Assembly: GCF_964355755.1 (NCBI RefSeq) | Contig: NC_092678.1 | Coordinates: forward strand, 23,230,365 to 23,294,364 | DNA: 64,000 nt | Reading direction: 5' to 3' | Origin: Antedon mediterranea | Lineage: Eukaryota; Echinodermata; Crinoidea; Comatulida; Antedonidae | In this document: in pieces, positions 40,801-45,305 of the stretch | How the letters are laid out: the number at the start of each line of letters is the position of its first letter | How positions within the stretch are numbered: position 1 is the first letter of the stretch | The notes under the pieces: generated by a model | Database searches by the model: none | Told to the model about the DNA's origin: nothing | Seen by the model: the letters and a program-made list of their open reading frames with translations, nothing else | Made by a program: the position numbers and the translations under genes

Positions 40801-41577
40801 TTCATGGAGTTTAGTTTTAGGCTGAACAATATTCACTATTTATTGATTCAATATAAAAAATCAAATCCTAATGTCACAGCAAAAGAAGGTTTACATATTT
40901 ATATCAAATGCCTTTAAGTCAGTTTCATATGTAAATTTTAACATTCAACAACCCAGATATTAATCATCAAATCAATAATTTGCATGCAGTTATGAATTTG
41001 CTGCCCATCATGAAGACTAGAACAGAATGTTAAATACTTTTTTAAAACAAGTGGGCATTCAATTCGAAATACAGTACAGTATGTATTGAAACACGTAGCA
41101 CAGTCAATAAATACTGTACCTAGTTTAGATAGTAGAGTATAATAAAATGATATTACAAAATAAGATATTACAAATATAGCTTAACTAATATCTACACATA
41201 TCCATACACAACAAATGCATGTCACAATTATTGTGATTGGGGTCATTGCAGACCCTATCACAACACAAACAGGTTTGTTGTATTTATTTTTTTTTAATGC
41301 ATTAAATTAAAATTACTTCAATATTGAAACAAATAAATGAAAAGCATACCAATTGGCAGGTTGGTAAAGTCTGTTTAGATGAACCCCCGACAGCAGCTCC
41401 ACCTGGCGGTCCATCAGTGGAGGATGCAGGCGTTTCAATCTTCTTCTTCTTGTTAGCAGCAGCCGAGCCCAGGTGAGTGCCACACAGGAGGAGCAGTGTG
41501 AAAACACAAATCATAACAGCTGGCCTACTACTGAACACGCTGACAATATACCTTTTTATTGGACTACAAGAAGCCAT
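7727..41577 (-). CDS. ELAPOR: ELAPOR (KIAA1324/EIG121-type endosome-lysosome receptor-like protein)
   Basis: Twenty-one exons (transcript order) 41350-41577, 39200-39323, 34485-34674, 33701-33848, 33237-33323, 32586-32764, 31108-31276, 29222-29402, 28723-28827, 27801-28080, 16064-16165, 15736-15825, 14646-14713, 13293-13440, 12886-13021, 12566-12672, 12174-12293, 11130-11378, 10597-10746, 9792-9966, 7727-7804 give 1,037 aa with every junction GT-AG and in phase. The order is: signal peptide; an N-terminal block (DFHFEYTECHSDGVRWRVSV); cysteine-rich growth-factor-receptor-like repeats; an MRH (mannose-6-phosphate-receptor homology) domain at about 680-905; a membrane span at about 929-949; and an 88-aa tail. 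Length, order and landmarks such as CPGGTCDGCTFHFLW match vertebrate ELAPOR1/2, which act in the trans-Golgi/endolysosomal system and autophagy. As an invertebrate gene it probably predates the ELAPOR1/2 split. Intron 10 (11.6 kb) hosts five C1q genes on the other strand. Start: the first good ATG before the signal peptide. Confidence 0.94.
7930..8045 (-). mobile_element. tRNA-derived SINE relic
   Basis: On the minus strand, GTGGCACTAAAACCTGGTTGC (A-box-like) is followed about 30 bp later by a GGTTCAAATCC B box. It is short, with no recognisable body, and lies in ELAPOR intron 20. Confidence 0.4.
8185..8349. mobile_element. MITE family M1 (copy 2)
   Basis: Same termini and palindromic interior as the 2904-3069 element; in ELAPOR intron 20. 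Confidence 0.88.
9580..9765. repeat. Polypurine (GAAA/AAAG)n tract
   Basis: Nearly uninterrupted A/G on the plus strand in ELAPOR intron 20, with GAAA microsatellite stretches at 9612-9630 and 9721-9740. The Lys-rich open frame across it is a compositional artefact. On the transcribed strand this is a long polypyrimidine tract just downstream (in transcript terms) of the exon 20 donor. Confidence 0.85.
9792..9966 (-). other. ELAPOR: ELAPOR cytoplasmic-tail exon with YXXphi motif
   Basis: The exon begins TLEYKYQKLV, where YQKL fits the YXXphi signal used by AP adaptors for endolysosomal sorting. An acidic cluster (GEDEEEDNIIFEDG) and a Ser-rich segment follow. Vertebrate ELAPOR proteins have an equivalent YKYSKLV, so the motif is conserved. 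Confidence 0.8.
10015..10203 (-). pseudogene. Two partial copies of ELAPOR exon 20
   Basis: Positions 10027-10092 repeat the 5' half of exon 20 with its splice acceptor (CTTATCAG then LEYKYQKLVAPASGEL), 123 bp upstream of the true exon in genomic order. A third, shorter copy lies at 10156-10200. The flanking intron sequence is copied too, so this is tandem DNA duplication and not retroposition. Neither copy has the 3' half or a donor, so they are probably unused. Confidence 0.75.
10347..10512. mobile_element. MITE family M1 (copy 3)
   Basis: The left end is diverged (AACTACACTATCAAAATTAA) and the right end is intact (GTTTGATAGTGTAGACAGAG); in ELAPOR intron 19. Confidence 0.85.
10597..10746 (-). 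other. ELAPOR: ELAPOR transmembrane exon
   Basis: This encodes the end of the lumenal region (PLPEPITSVCSMIPWYGQ) and the membrane span of about 21 residues rich in Val/Leu/Ile, followed by the stop-transfer WKQNK. Confidence 0.9.
11620..11735 (+). mobile_element. SINE fragment
   Basis: GACATAATGGTAAGGAGTAT (A-box-like) and GGCATGGGTTCAATAGT (B-box-like) are followed by CTCGTCCTAAGGGTGGGACA, a body typical of tRNA-derived SINEs. It lies in ELAPOR intron 17. Confidence 0.5.
11805..12110. repeat. 24-bp minisatellite (GGACCAAGTCCTGGACTGGGTCAT)
   Basis: About 12 nearly perfect 24-bp copies, some variant, lie in ELAPOR intron 17. Because 24 is a multiple of 3, both strands stay open (GPSPGLGH on plus, DLVHDPVQ on minus). 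It lies between two confirmed exons and has no signal of its own, so I do not call a gene. Confidence 0.92.
12737..12865. repeat. 18-bp minisatellite (CTTCCGGGTTTGGGAGTG)
   Basis: About six copies of an 18-bp unit, degrading towards 12865, sit directly after the exon 15 donor (12885) in ELAPOR intron 15. Confidence 0.85.
13091..13240. mobile_element. MITE family M1 (copy 4)
   Basis: Reverse-oriented copy with an internal duplication of ATGGTAGTGATATG; in ELAPOR intron 14, about 50 bp from the exon 14 donor. Confidence 0.86.
13795..13925. mobile_element. MITE family M1 (copy 5)
   Basis: Intact ends (AAGCTCTGTCTACACTACCA and CATAGTGTAGACAGAGCTTT) with a shortened left arm; in ELAPOR intron 13. 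Confidence 0.86.
15919..16049. mobile_element. MITE family M1 (copy 6)
   Basis: The left tip is missing and the right end is intact. It ends about 14 bp from the ELAPOR exon 11 splice donor at 16063. Confidence 0.86.
16560..16660 (+). repeat. Dispersed repeat shared with 62845-62945
   Basis: GTATATCTCAGAGTAAACAT, then AATTTCTATGTATATTTTAT, then a GAATGAATG-like end. A second copy near the right edge differs at a few positions. Probably the 3' tail of a retroelement. Confidence 0.6.
17522..17679. mobile_element. MITE family M1 (copy 7)
   Basis: Copy with a truncated left tip and a small deletion in the right arm; in the large ELAPOR intron 10, 0.9 kb before the first C1q gene. Confidence 0.86.
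17703..17875. mobile_element. Short TIR element related to the 52213-54009 element
   Basis: It begins ACAGTAGAATCTGTCTAGGG and ends AAAGAGGTTCTACCGT. The interior GTCAACTCTTATTCAGGGGA and CACCCCTACTAAAGGG match the core of the 84-bp tandem array at 52213-54009. CAGTAGAA-type ends suggest a non-autonomous pogo/Tigger-like element, which is inference. Confidence 0.6.
18563..19405 (+). CDS. C1q-domain collagen-like secreted protein 1
   Basis: Single-exon ORF of 280 aa. The order is: signal peptide (1-22, ending THAQA); CSSCC (24-28); a Gly-X-Y collagen of 21 triplets; a 4-residue interruption GVWH; 14 more triplets (to about 139); and a C1q head (about 146-280) with FYAIFDGAG, the NEGDDYSRHNGKYTAPSNGTYFFS core and terminal FMGYLLMDDY. 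I use ATG 18563 because a splice acceptor ends at 18543, so a 5'-UTR intron is likely. Proteins with this plan trimerise through the head and collagen. In invertebrates they serve as soluble lectin-like recognition or matrix proteins; the ligand here is unknown. AATAAA at 19598-19603. First of five tandem paralogues, nested antisense in an ELAPOR intron. Confidence 0.93.
   Translation: MKTYIQLIICNILLAVQTHAQASCSSCCEPGTVGLPGPDGIPGVEGPGGIPGRPGKHGMHGYSGEKGDRGLVGELGVTGTKGSKGYLGPPGPDGVWHGDNGEAGDIGNTGHEGPLGNRGDIGNKGHNGRTGDDGPPGHPRALNPSSFYAIFDGAGVWASTDNFVVPFNLVMENEGDDYSRHNGKYTAPSNGTYFFSTTVYKRIPQLQVSIQIFEYTTKVQRVIAYLKMDSEELKDSSTLHALLHLVKGDQVFITISREQALLTDTRRQTSFMGYLLMDDY
19406..20315. other. Spacer between C1q genes 1 and 2
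   Basis: AT-rich 3' UTR and intergenic DNA with no coding signal. A polypyrimidine acceptor (CTACTTTGCAG) ends at 20311, four bases before the next ATG. Confidence 0.5.
20316..21164 (+). CDS. C1q-domain collagen-like secreted protein 2
   Basis: Single-exon ORF of 282 aa. Signal peptide to about residue 23 (LLAQQTLAQ); CIACC at 26-30; collagen of 21 triplets, one with Ala in place of Gly (GLPAIH); the interruption GRWD, matching GVWH in gene 1; 13 or so further triplets, one replaced by GFSSSK; and a C1q head from about 150, ending FTGYLIMDD. Closest in plan to gene 1 (same triplet count, Trp in the interruption, same terminus), so probably the most recent duplicate pair. A splice acceptor 4 bp before the ATG implies a 5'-UTR intron. 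A second ATG, four codons in, is an alternative start. Confidence 0.93.
   Translation: MPQNMNAVRIILSFLLAQQTLAQEACIACCLKGATGPPGISGFTGTPGKPGLPAIHGIPGFIGPPGLKGEQGLIGDIGVVGEKGEKGPSGLSGPEGRWDGDKGDIGEEGDQGNEGNKGNKGFSSSKGKKGNQGSTGDIGKSRVSKPTSFFAGYSGREIKAAENLIIVFNLDYFNTGNDYDRSNGKYTAPVSGTYFFSTSISQRETIFQSTSLVKLSTSQIKTYLATHYMSNDDEMDSITLSVIYHLDKGESVYVELTQGSSINIGESRIMTSTFTGYLIMDD
21165..22178. other. Spacer between C1q genes 2 and 3
   Basis: No gene seen. The end of this stretch is a strong acceptor (TTCAATCTTTCTGCAG, ending 22178) immediately followed by the ATG of gene 3. Confidence 0.5.
22179..23162 (+). CDS. C1q-domain collagen-like protein 3, with furin-type sites
   Basis: ORF of 327 aa starting MAAHRG, chosen because the acceptor AG abuts this ATG; the longer reading frame to 22128 would be intronic. 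Signal peptide to about 22; CPVCC at 33-37; collagen of 19 triplets; a longer interruption (GIPTAGGVNLK); 14 triplets to about 149. A linker of about 65 residues, absent from the other four, follows with two basic sites, AKR-S (182) and RQKR-Q (197-200), the latter fitting the furin consensus. The C1q head follows (about 215-327, ending FFSGLKIH). If cleaved, the head would be freed from the collagen, or held only by trimer contacts. Most divergent member of the cluster. Confidence 0.92.
   Translation: MAAHRGISLLVIFLLFLQTTAQEIQEVMTFPHCPVCCERGDPGSPGNQGLPGSQGVPGAPGIHGLHGEPGAKGEVGSMGFKGRKGERGPKGERGEIGIPTAGGVNLKGDPGQKGAKGEIGTRGSEGRSGDQGVQGSKGSKGQKGKKGPSAVTPVPAFFVKQTQNFVAQQEQLFIFDERIAKRSIDEKNLTEESTISRQKRQFVDVDGPILLNPGGRRLSNVIPFDTVIVNEENGWKEKDYIFEAPSDGTYLFSFTIYKLATSKYVAALLYKNFEVLAATEDQGTSSDSATMTAVVDLRKSEFVWLQLAYPGTLLGNGNTFFSGLKIH
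23163..23765. other. Spacer between C1q genes 3 and 4
   Basis: AT-rich; nothing coding. A likely acceptor (CATCTTTTTTAG, ending about 23743) lies about 22 bp before the next ATG. Confidence 0.45.
23766..24620 (+). CDS. C1q-domain collagen-like secreted protein 4
   Basis: Single-exon ORF of 284 aa. Hydrophobic signal peptide with two early Cys (WCCLLLFFAIFIV); CFRCC at 33-37; 20 collagen triplets; interruption GHGF; 15 triplets to about 149; C1q head from about 153, with the NEGDNMNAVTGIFTAPVNGI core and terminus FSGYIISST. The head keeps the Gly/aromatic core positions of the family. Candidate poly(A) signal AATAAA at 24741-24746. Tandem paralogue with its own upstream acceptor. Confidence 0.93.
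   Translation: MSDTYWCCLLLFFAIFIVNYPGGQGRDVDTSGCFRCCYKGEPGISGQRGPTGPPGTMGYSGYPGIDGQNGIQGENGLTGMKGELGDVGVKGYRGDTGYPGHGFGIKGESGGKGAKGTFGIPGTPGPKGPQGLKGTKGDKGSQGDMGDPALSTRCFFSMQLNKGIINTDNTQITVIYDRVYTNEGDNMNAVTGIFTAPVNGIYHFVSTIYRQIGIDDFGVFLKKNLEDVILMSGGNENSTDTTSASVILPLNVDDIIYLTVKENTQLILSEGEGIMFSGYIISST
24621..25228. other. Spacer between C1q genes 4 and 5
   Basis: AT-rich; nothing coding. Acceptor ATTACTTTTTTCCAG ends at 25215, 13 bp before the ATG of gene 5. Confidence 0.45.
25229..26134 (+). CDS. C1q-domain collagen-like secreted protein 5
   Basis: Single-exon ORF of 301 aa. A longer N-terminus than its neighbours (signal core FTCITVLLLVSSIV at about 17-30), then an acidic stretch of about 20 residues, CHACC at 52-56, 20 collagen triplets, interruption GPGV, and further triplets with one break (GSSAFA) to about 170. 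The C1q head starts around 175 (RVFFSARQNS), contains NEGSDMNKDTGKFKAPTNGL and ends CGYLIV. Poly(A) signals AATAAA at 26301 and 26308. In-frame ATGs at codons 4, 10 and 12 could also serve as start. Last gene of the cluster; a 1.2-kb satellite separates it from ELAPOR exon 10. Confidence 0.93.
   Translation: MQKMITEKCMPMLHDTFTCITVLLLVSSIVNSQAPPTVQPGDVESLKNTPACHACCVKGRKGIRGLMGHPGVEGQPGYEGIEGTNGLEGIHGPQGSRGQKGDAGDIGEKGTIGDIGPRGPGVGEKGEKGLPGDKGYIGFTGIKGPPGPIGSSAFAGDEGQKGQKGSAEQPTRVFFSARQNSRQTYGPINNLIVTYNILHRNEGSDMNKDTGKFKAPTNGLYFFAATVFKTQTITNFQVYMRAGGANIAEMVGTTNDNDDSCSATVVVRLSKNDEVYLLVQTGTIKSTNILKEALFCGYLIV
26397..27600. repeat. 18-bp AT-rich satellite (GACAAYRAYAACAATTAT)
   Basis: About 65 copies of an 18-bp unit of the type GACAATGAYRACAATTAT, with GAT AAC / GAC AAC / GAC GAC variants. 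It begins with an ATGAAAATGATAACAATT subtype (26397-26540) and ends in diverged copies to about 27780. A period divisible by three and the absence of stops give long reading frames on both strands (Ile/Val-rich and Met/Thr/Ile-rich), which I regard as artefacts. Confidence 0.95.
28120..28600. repeat. Degenerate tandem repeat, about 70-85 bp unit
   Basis: At least six units each start with GCTAACAAWGTAGAGGGSGCTAT and, in later ones, continue ATTACTCATTTAAACATAGGAG. The last three units are nearly identical, so the array grew recently from the right. In ELAPOR intron 9, starting 40 bp upstream (in transcript terms) of the exon 10 acceptor. Confidence 0.8.
29067..29213. mobile_element. MITE family M1 (copy 8)
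   Basis: Complete but diverged copy. Its right end (GTGTAGACAAAGCTTAA) is about 8 bp from the exon 8 splice donor at 29221. Confidence 0.86.
29455..29665. repeat. CCATATGGG/CCCACATGGG palindrome-rich block
   Basis: Many overlapping copies of CATATGGGNCCCACATGGG-like palindromic words within 200 bp of ELAPOR intron 7. Origin unknown; no coding support despite open frames on the minus strand. Confidence 0.55.
31698..32005. repeat. 31-bp minisatellite (TTTTAAGTCATGGTAGTGGG)
   Basis: Ten nearly identical 31-bp units (AAGTCATGGTAGTGGGTATA plus TTTTGTGTTTT) in ELAPOR intron 6. Two adjacent units share a T-to-A change (GGGAATA), a sign of local duplication. Confidence 0.93.
32183..32306. mobile_element. 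MITE family M1 (copy 9)
   Basis: Shortened reverse-oriented copy in ELAPOR intron 6. Confidence 0.86.
33015..33180. mobile_element. MITE family M1 (copy 10)
   Basis: Full-length copy in ELAPOR intron 5, about 55 bp from the exon 5 donor. Confidence 0.88.
33395..33470 (-). mobile_element. tRNA-derived SINE relic
   Basis: On the minus strand, GTGGCACATTAGTTTAGCAT (A-box-like) and CAGTTCGAATC (B-box-like) are about 30 bp apart. Short remnant in ELAPOR intron 4. Confidence 0.35.
33491..33674. mobile_element. MITE family M1 (copy 11)
   Basis: Reverse-oriented copy whose interior ATGGTAGTGATATGCCCAAAT is present three times. It ends about 25 bp from the exon 4 donor (33700). Confidence 0.87.
34326..34477. 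mobile_element. MITE family M1 (copy 12)
   Basis: Near-complete copy whose right end lies about 7 bp from the exon 3 splice donor (34484). Confidence 0.87.
36732..36980 (+). CDS. Doubtful small secreted-peptide ORF
   Basis: 82-aa ORF with a strong N-terminal hydrophobic segment (HFICYILLSAILIIPYVM), resembling a signal peptide, then a polar region with an Asn run and dibasic sites (SKR, RQKK). An AG after a T-containing stretch (GACTTTAG) lies a few bases before the ATG, much as at the C1q genes. There is no family match I recognise and the Asn run comes from an AAT microsatellite, so it may be chance. It would be a second nested antisense gene in ELAPOR. Confidence 0.2.
   Translation: MDLQAVIMHFICYILLSAILIIPYVMQESNKGIVMCDNNNNNLFGDYTFTTVAFDQMEGASKRNIRQKKHDIEKNNYNKKST
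37065..37584. repeat. 20-bp satellite (AATCTCACCCAAATGTTGAT)
   Basis: About 26 head-to-tail 20-bp copies, almost all identical (a single C-to-T near 37168). The homogeneity points to very recent expansion. In ELAPOR intron 2. Confidence 0.96.
39469..39874. mobile_element. MITE family M1 (copy 13), split by a LINE fragment
   Basis: The left half is at 39469-39554 and the right half at about 39799-39874. The two halves are colinear with an unbroken copy once the intervening sequence of about 244 bp is ignored. It lies in ELAPOR intron 1. Confidence 0.85.
39555..39798 (+). mobile_element. 5'-truncated LINE 3' end (reverse transcriptase C-terminus)
   Basis: One frame reads GHSLKLYRPKLRGNLMCRVN, then FFTIRVIHHWNSLPEYVIQA, then FKSRLENYF, with a TAG stop near 39746. 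The WNSLP...FKSRL pattern is the usual end of the reverse transcriptase ORF of Jockey/CR1/L2-type LINEs. A 3' tail of (GTGTAA)n at 39773-39797 follows. It is heavily 5' truncated, as expected for target-primed reverse transcription, and inserted inside a MITE. Confidence 0.8.
41350..41577 (-). other. ELAPOR: ELAPOR first coding exon (signal peptide)
   Basis: Starts MASCSPIKRY. The hydrophobic core VMICVFTLLLLC (21-32) is followed by a cleavage-like GSAAA. A low-complexity Lys/Thr/Gly linker leads to CQL, the first conserved cysteine. The upstream TTG is not a credible start. Confidence 0.88.
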
Positions 41578-41960
41578 AATTACACTTTTCAATACAGGTA
41601 AATGTCAAATATTATACAAGGTTACCTCTACTGAACTCGGTTAAGGTATATTAGCTAGTAAATTGCTAATAATATGAAATAAAAATGATGATAAAATCAC
41701 TGTCTGTTCAGTTGTACACACACAGCAGACGATGATTTTGATGGAAAAAATTAAAATACACGAGCCGTATATAGCGCCATCAACGTTATGTAAACAACGT
41801 CTAGGTTTGAATGACCAGACGTTGTACACGCTGTACACAATTGCATAGTTGCTAGGCAACACAACGCTGATTGCTGTTTTTATTTTTACATTCATTTACA
41901 CACATGGATGCCGAATAGAACACAACATACATTTGTTGTTTCTGACCTTATATTATAAAT
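41578..41960. promoter_or_regulatory. Likely bidirectional promoter of ELAPOR and CFAP276
   Basis: Only 383 bp separate the two divergent start codons, so both transcripts must begin here or in unseen upstream exons. The stretch is less AT-rich than its surroundings around 41760-41870 and contains a perfect X-box. I see no obvious TATA box for either gene. Confidence 0.72.
41848..41860. promoter_or_regulatory. X-box (RFX binding site)
   Basis: GTTGCTAGGCAAC is a perfect inverted repeat with a 1-base spacer and fits the RFX consensus GTTGCY-N(1-3)-RGCAAC. It lies 101 bp before the CFAP276 ATG and 271 bp from the ELAPOR ATG. RFX factors drive cilium genes across animals, in keeping with CFAP276 being an axonemal protein. 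Confidence 0.8.
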
Positions 41961-43581
41961 ATGGATATGTCTAAGTCTTCTAGGAACCCATATCCCTTTC
42001 CACAGATTCAAAATGATGATGATTTTGTAGGCCAAAACACAGTACAGGTACGTACATAGAAAATTAATAGAACAGTGAGTTTAGAGTATTTACAACGATG
42101 AACTTTTTGCTTTACCTTAGTTTTAGGCCTACTAGCCTAGCTAGGCCTACACACAGTCAGAGAGAGAGTAGCCTACTAGCTAGGCCCTAGGGCATAGAAC
42201 CTACTACCTAGGCCTCTATCGGTCCCTCTATCTAGGCATAGTCTCCTATAAGTAACAATAAGACTAGTAGGCCTAGCTAGGATAGGCCTAGGCCTAGTTA
42301 GAACTAGCCTAGGCTGGATATTGTTGTTGTATGTAAGTTGAACTAGGCCTAGCTAGGCCCGCCCTGCTCTATGTCTGGTGGGCCCTTATATTATACTAGC
42401 CTAGGCTAGTAGGCCTATATACACACTAGGCCTAGCCTAGGCCTAGTTAAGAAAATAATATACTAGCTAGGCCTAGCCTATACTAGGGTCTAGCCTAGGT
42501 AGGTACAGTACTTACAAATGTTATTCATAATTTCAGAAAGGGCCGTACAACGATCCAACACATCTTGCCCAAAGGAAAGATCCATGGAATCGATTAAACT
42601 CAACATGTACTCTAGCAAGCGCAAGACGAGAAGTTTTCCACTATGATCCACGGGTAAGTATTGCAATCCACTGGCTCATTCACCAAAATATTTACTGTAT
42701 AGGCCTAGGCCTAGATAGACTAAAATTGTCCCTTTTTTAAATAGTGGTGTGAATGGTAGTTGCCCTCCATTTCCCCATATTTAATATAAAGGAACATATC
42801 CCCTTAGTATCCCCTGTATAATAATCCTTTTAAGTAAAACAAGTTCATTAAATTTTATGATATTATTTTGCAGGCACCACATGATAGCTTAGATTTTGTT
42901 TTAAAAGCAGACTACAACCACCATGGCCAATTTTTAAATAGCAAAGCAGAAACACTTCACCAATTGGAAACATTTACAGAAAACCATGGGTAGGTTTTCA
43001 AATATTGCCTCAGAAATGTATACAATATTATGTGTTATCATCATTTTAGTGTCTTTATGAGTTGCAGCTAATGCACTTGTCAATTGTATGACCCACTATC
43101 CTGACGCAGGGGTGCGTCAAAAAACCTAGATGGTACGTCACATCAATGAACAAGGTGTGTCAATGTCCGTCACTTTACCACCCACCATATCATAAACAAC
43201 ATGGTCACAGTGCGTCAAAATGGGTGCGTCATGGTCACCTAAAGGTAAGTCACCTTTTTGACACACAGGTGCGTCATGGTATTCAAAAGTATGACGCACA
43301 TCGGACAAATGACGCACCTCTCCCGGGGGTCGTATAGTGGGTCATACAATTGACAAGTGCATAATAATGTTGATATTTTTCACAGACGTATACTAAAAAA
43401 TAGAGTCAAAGAAGAAGAGAGAGAATTCGATCCAATGTCTCCTCCGCTACGCAGAATTGAAATCCTCAATCCTAAACGAGAGGATATCAACAGCATTGAG
43501 GGAGCCATTGAAAGTCATCACAGCGCCCAGACAAACAATGGTTACTCACGAAAACACGACGGAGGCTTCTACACCACCTAA
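41961..43581 (+). CDS. CFAP276: CFAP276 (C1orf194), cilia- and flagella-associated protein
   Basis: Four exons, 41961-42047, 42537-42653, 42874-42989 and 43386-43581, join in frame to 171 aa, close to the roughly 170 aa of the human protein. Landmarks: [48 protein letters not shown] and the terminal [14 protein letters not shown], all family signatures. The protein is a small microtubule-inner/axonemal component of motile cilia; loss-of-function and neuropathy links are known for the human gene. It lies head to head with ELAPOR and has an X-box in its promoter. Intron 1 is packed with AGGCCTA palindromes and intron 3 contains a TIR element. AATAAA at 43701-43706. Confidence 0.93.
42110..42510. 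repeat. AGGCCTA/CTAGCCTAGG palindrome cluster
   Basis: Intron 1 of CFAP276 is built largely from overlapping TAGGCCTAG and CTAGCCTAGG words. The same composition occurs at 60-185 and 600-725, upstream of the GalT-like gene. It is not a regular tandem repeat. Confidence 0.7.
43071..43362. mobile_element. TIR element (MITE) in CFAP276 intron 3
   Basis: 29-bp perfect inverted ends: ATGCACTTGTCAATTGTATG running to 43099, mirrored at 43334-43362. The 234-bp interior is rich in GTGCGTCA / TGACGCAC motifs. No ORF and no clear target-site duplication. Confidence 0.82.
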
Positions 43582-44659
43582 GTGCCTTTTAATGAACTAT
43601 TTAAGATAATCTAAAGCAATCCATGTTACATCCATGTTGTATAGTGCTGTACTGTATACTAGAAACAAAACAACTTTATATAATCAATATTGTAGCCATT
43701 AATAAACAAAATATTAAATAGTTTTGTAATTGTTTTGGTATTACTAAAATCCTTCCATGTACAATATTATTGTCTTTGAGATAGGTTTATACGTGTGCTT
43801 TAACTTTAGCATTAATATTAAGGGAGGCTGGCAGTGGAATCAACTTTCATTGTAAGCTTATATAAGAATTCCTAAGTAAATGTATTCAAGCAAACAAATT
43901 ATAATAAATAATTATCACTGCTGGTATTTAATCATTAACAGTGATTTTTTTGTAAACACTTGCAAACTGTTTTAAACATCAGTGCCTTGTATATCAATAT
44001 AATATCTAGCTTAGCTCTCACCCTAAATTGTTTAAATAATAAGGCAAAAAATAGGACTTCCATTCTTCAGTATTGTGGTCTCCCATTGCAAACTATATGC
44101 ATTTCCATAGTGCCTTTAACATGTTGGTTATTAATATGTTTATTACAGTAGATTTCTTGTATTTAATATCGAACAAATATCAAAAAAACTATTTTGTAGT
44201 CTGCTGTTTGTATTAATGATGATTGTAATGTATGTGTTTATTTAATAGGTCACAGGTAAATATGGAGTGAATGGTATTAATATTAATAATATATTATTTC
44301 AGGTTTATCAAATTATTAATTACATATACCAAAGAATAATAATGCAACCTCTTTGTCTAATTTAACTTTAAAATGTTAAGTGATAATTTTTAAGTTAATT
44401 TTGTTAAATATTGCCATAATAAAATCAAAAGCGAACATATTTTCCTAAAATTCAGAATCTATTCTTCATAATTAAATTTATTAAATGTGTACTAACATTC
44501 AAAGATCAAATGTATTTGTATATTGAACAAATTAAAATGCGAGTGTATCAAATGGATGTACTGTCTGTCATTAATGTGTTCTTTATGGCCGACGTTTGTC
44601 AATTAGTCTTATATTTGTTTGAATAATGGATGAAACCAAGACAGGACTCTTTAAAGCAT

Positions 44660-45060
44660 CTCTCGTCCAGTGCCCACCATGACCTGAGGAGAGGCATAGC
44701 CAATAGTAGATGCGTGGGCTGCCATAATGGGACGACCCCAGCTCCATATATACATCACTCGACCTTGGTTGGTGCTATTATTGATCAAGGGCTTTTCTAG
44801 TCCAGTGCCCACCTTGACCAGAGGAGAGGCATAGCCAATAGTAGATGCGGGGGCTGCCATAATGGGACGACCCCAGCTCCATATATACATCACTCGACCT
44901 TGGTTGGTGCTATTATTGATCAAGGGCTTTTCTAGTCCAGTGCCCACCTTGACCAGAGGAGAGGCATAAGCCAATACTAGATGCAGGGGCTGCCATAAAT
45001 GGGACGACCCCAGCTCCGTATATACATCACCCGATATTCCCAGATCATCTCCCATCCAAG
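44660..45060. repeat. 135-bp tandem repeat, three copies
   Basis: Units of about 135 bp start at CCAGTGCCCACC (44667, 44802, 44937). The third is truncated and slightly diverged. The period is divisible by three, so the minus strand stays open for 134 codons; not a credible gene. Confidence 0.88.
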
Positions 45061-45119
45061 CTCTTTTTACTTATTCTAACCACCAAATTTCATTCGTACC
45101 TCGTTAATATGAAAATTAA

Positions 45120-45305
45120 TAATAATAATACGAATTTGTAATGCGCCAATTCCAACAGTAAGTGATCAAATGAGAGAGCTCAATTTAAAAGAAAAAGATG
45201 AGTTTTCAAGGCAGATTTAAAGGTGATAGTAGAAGAACATGATCTAACAGAGGCGGATAGGTCATTCCATAAGCGAGAGGTAGCATCGTATCGTAACCAC
45301 TCAAA
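45120..45305 (+). repeat. Dispersed repeat, SINE/LINE-tail-like
   Basis: TAATAATACGAATTTGTAAT, then AAAAAGATGAGTTTTCAAGG and GGTCATTCCATAAGCGAGAG, resemble the widespread ...GATGAGTTTTCAAG...CATTCCA... repeats seen in many marine invertebrate genomes. Assignment is from memory of the pattern only. Confidence 0.4.

Noticed and set aside
41578-41592. Upstream TTG start for ELAPOR
   Set aside because: TTG is not expected as an animal start here; the ATG at 41577 directly precedes the signal peptide.
44651-45055. 134-codon minus-strand frame
   Set aside because: Product of a 135-bp tandem repeat; no recognisable domain.
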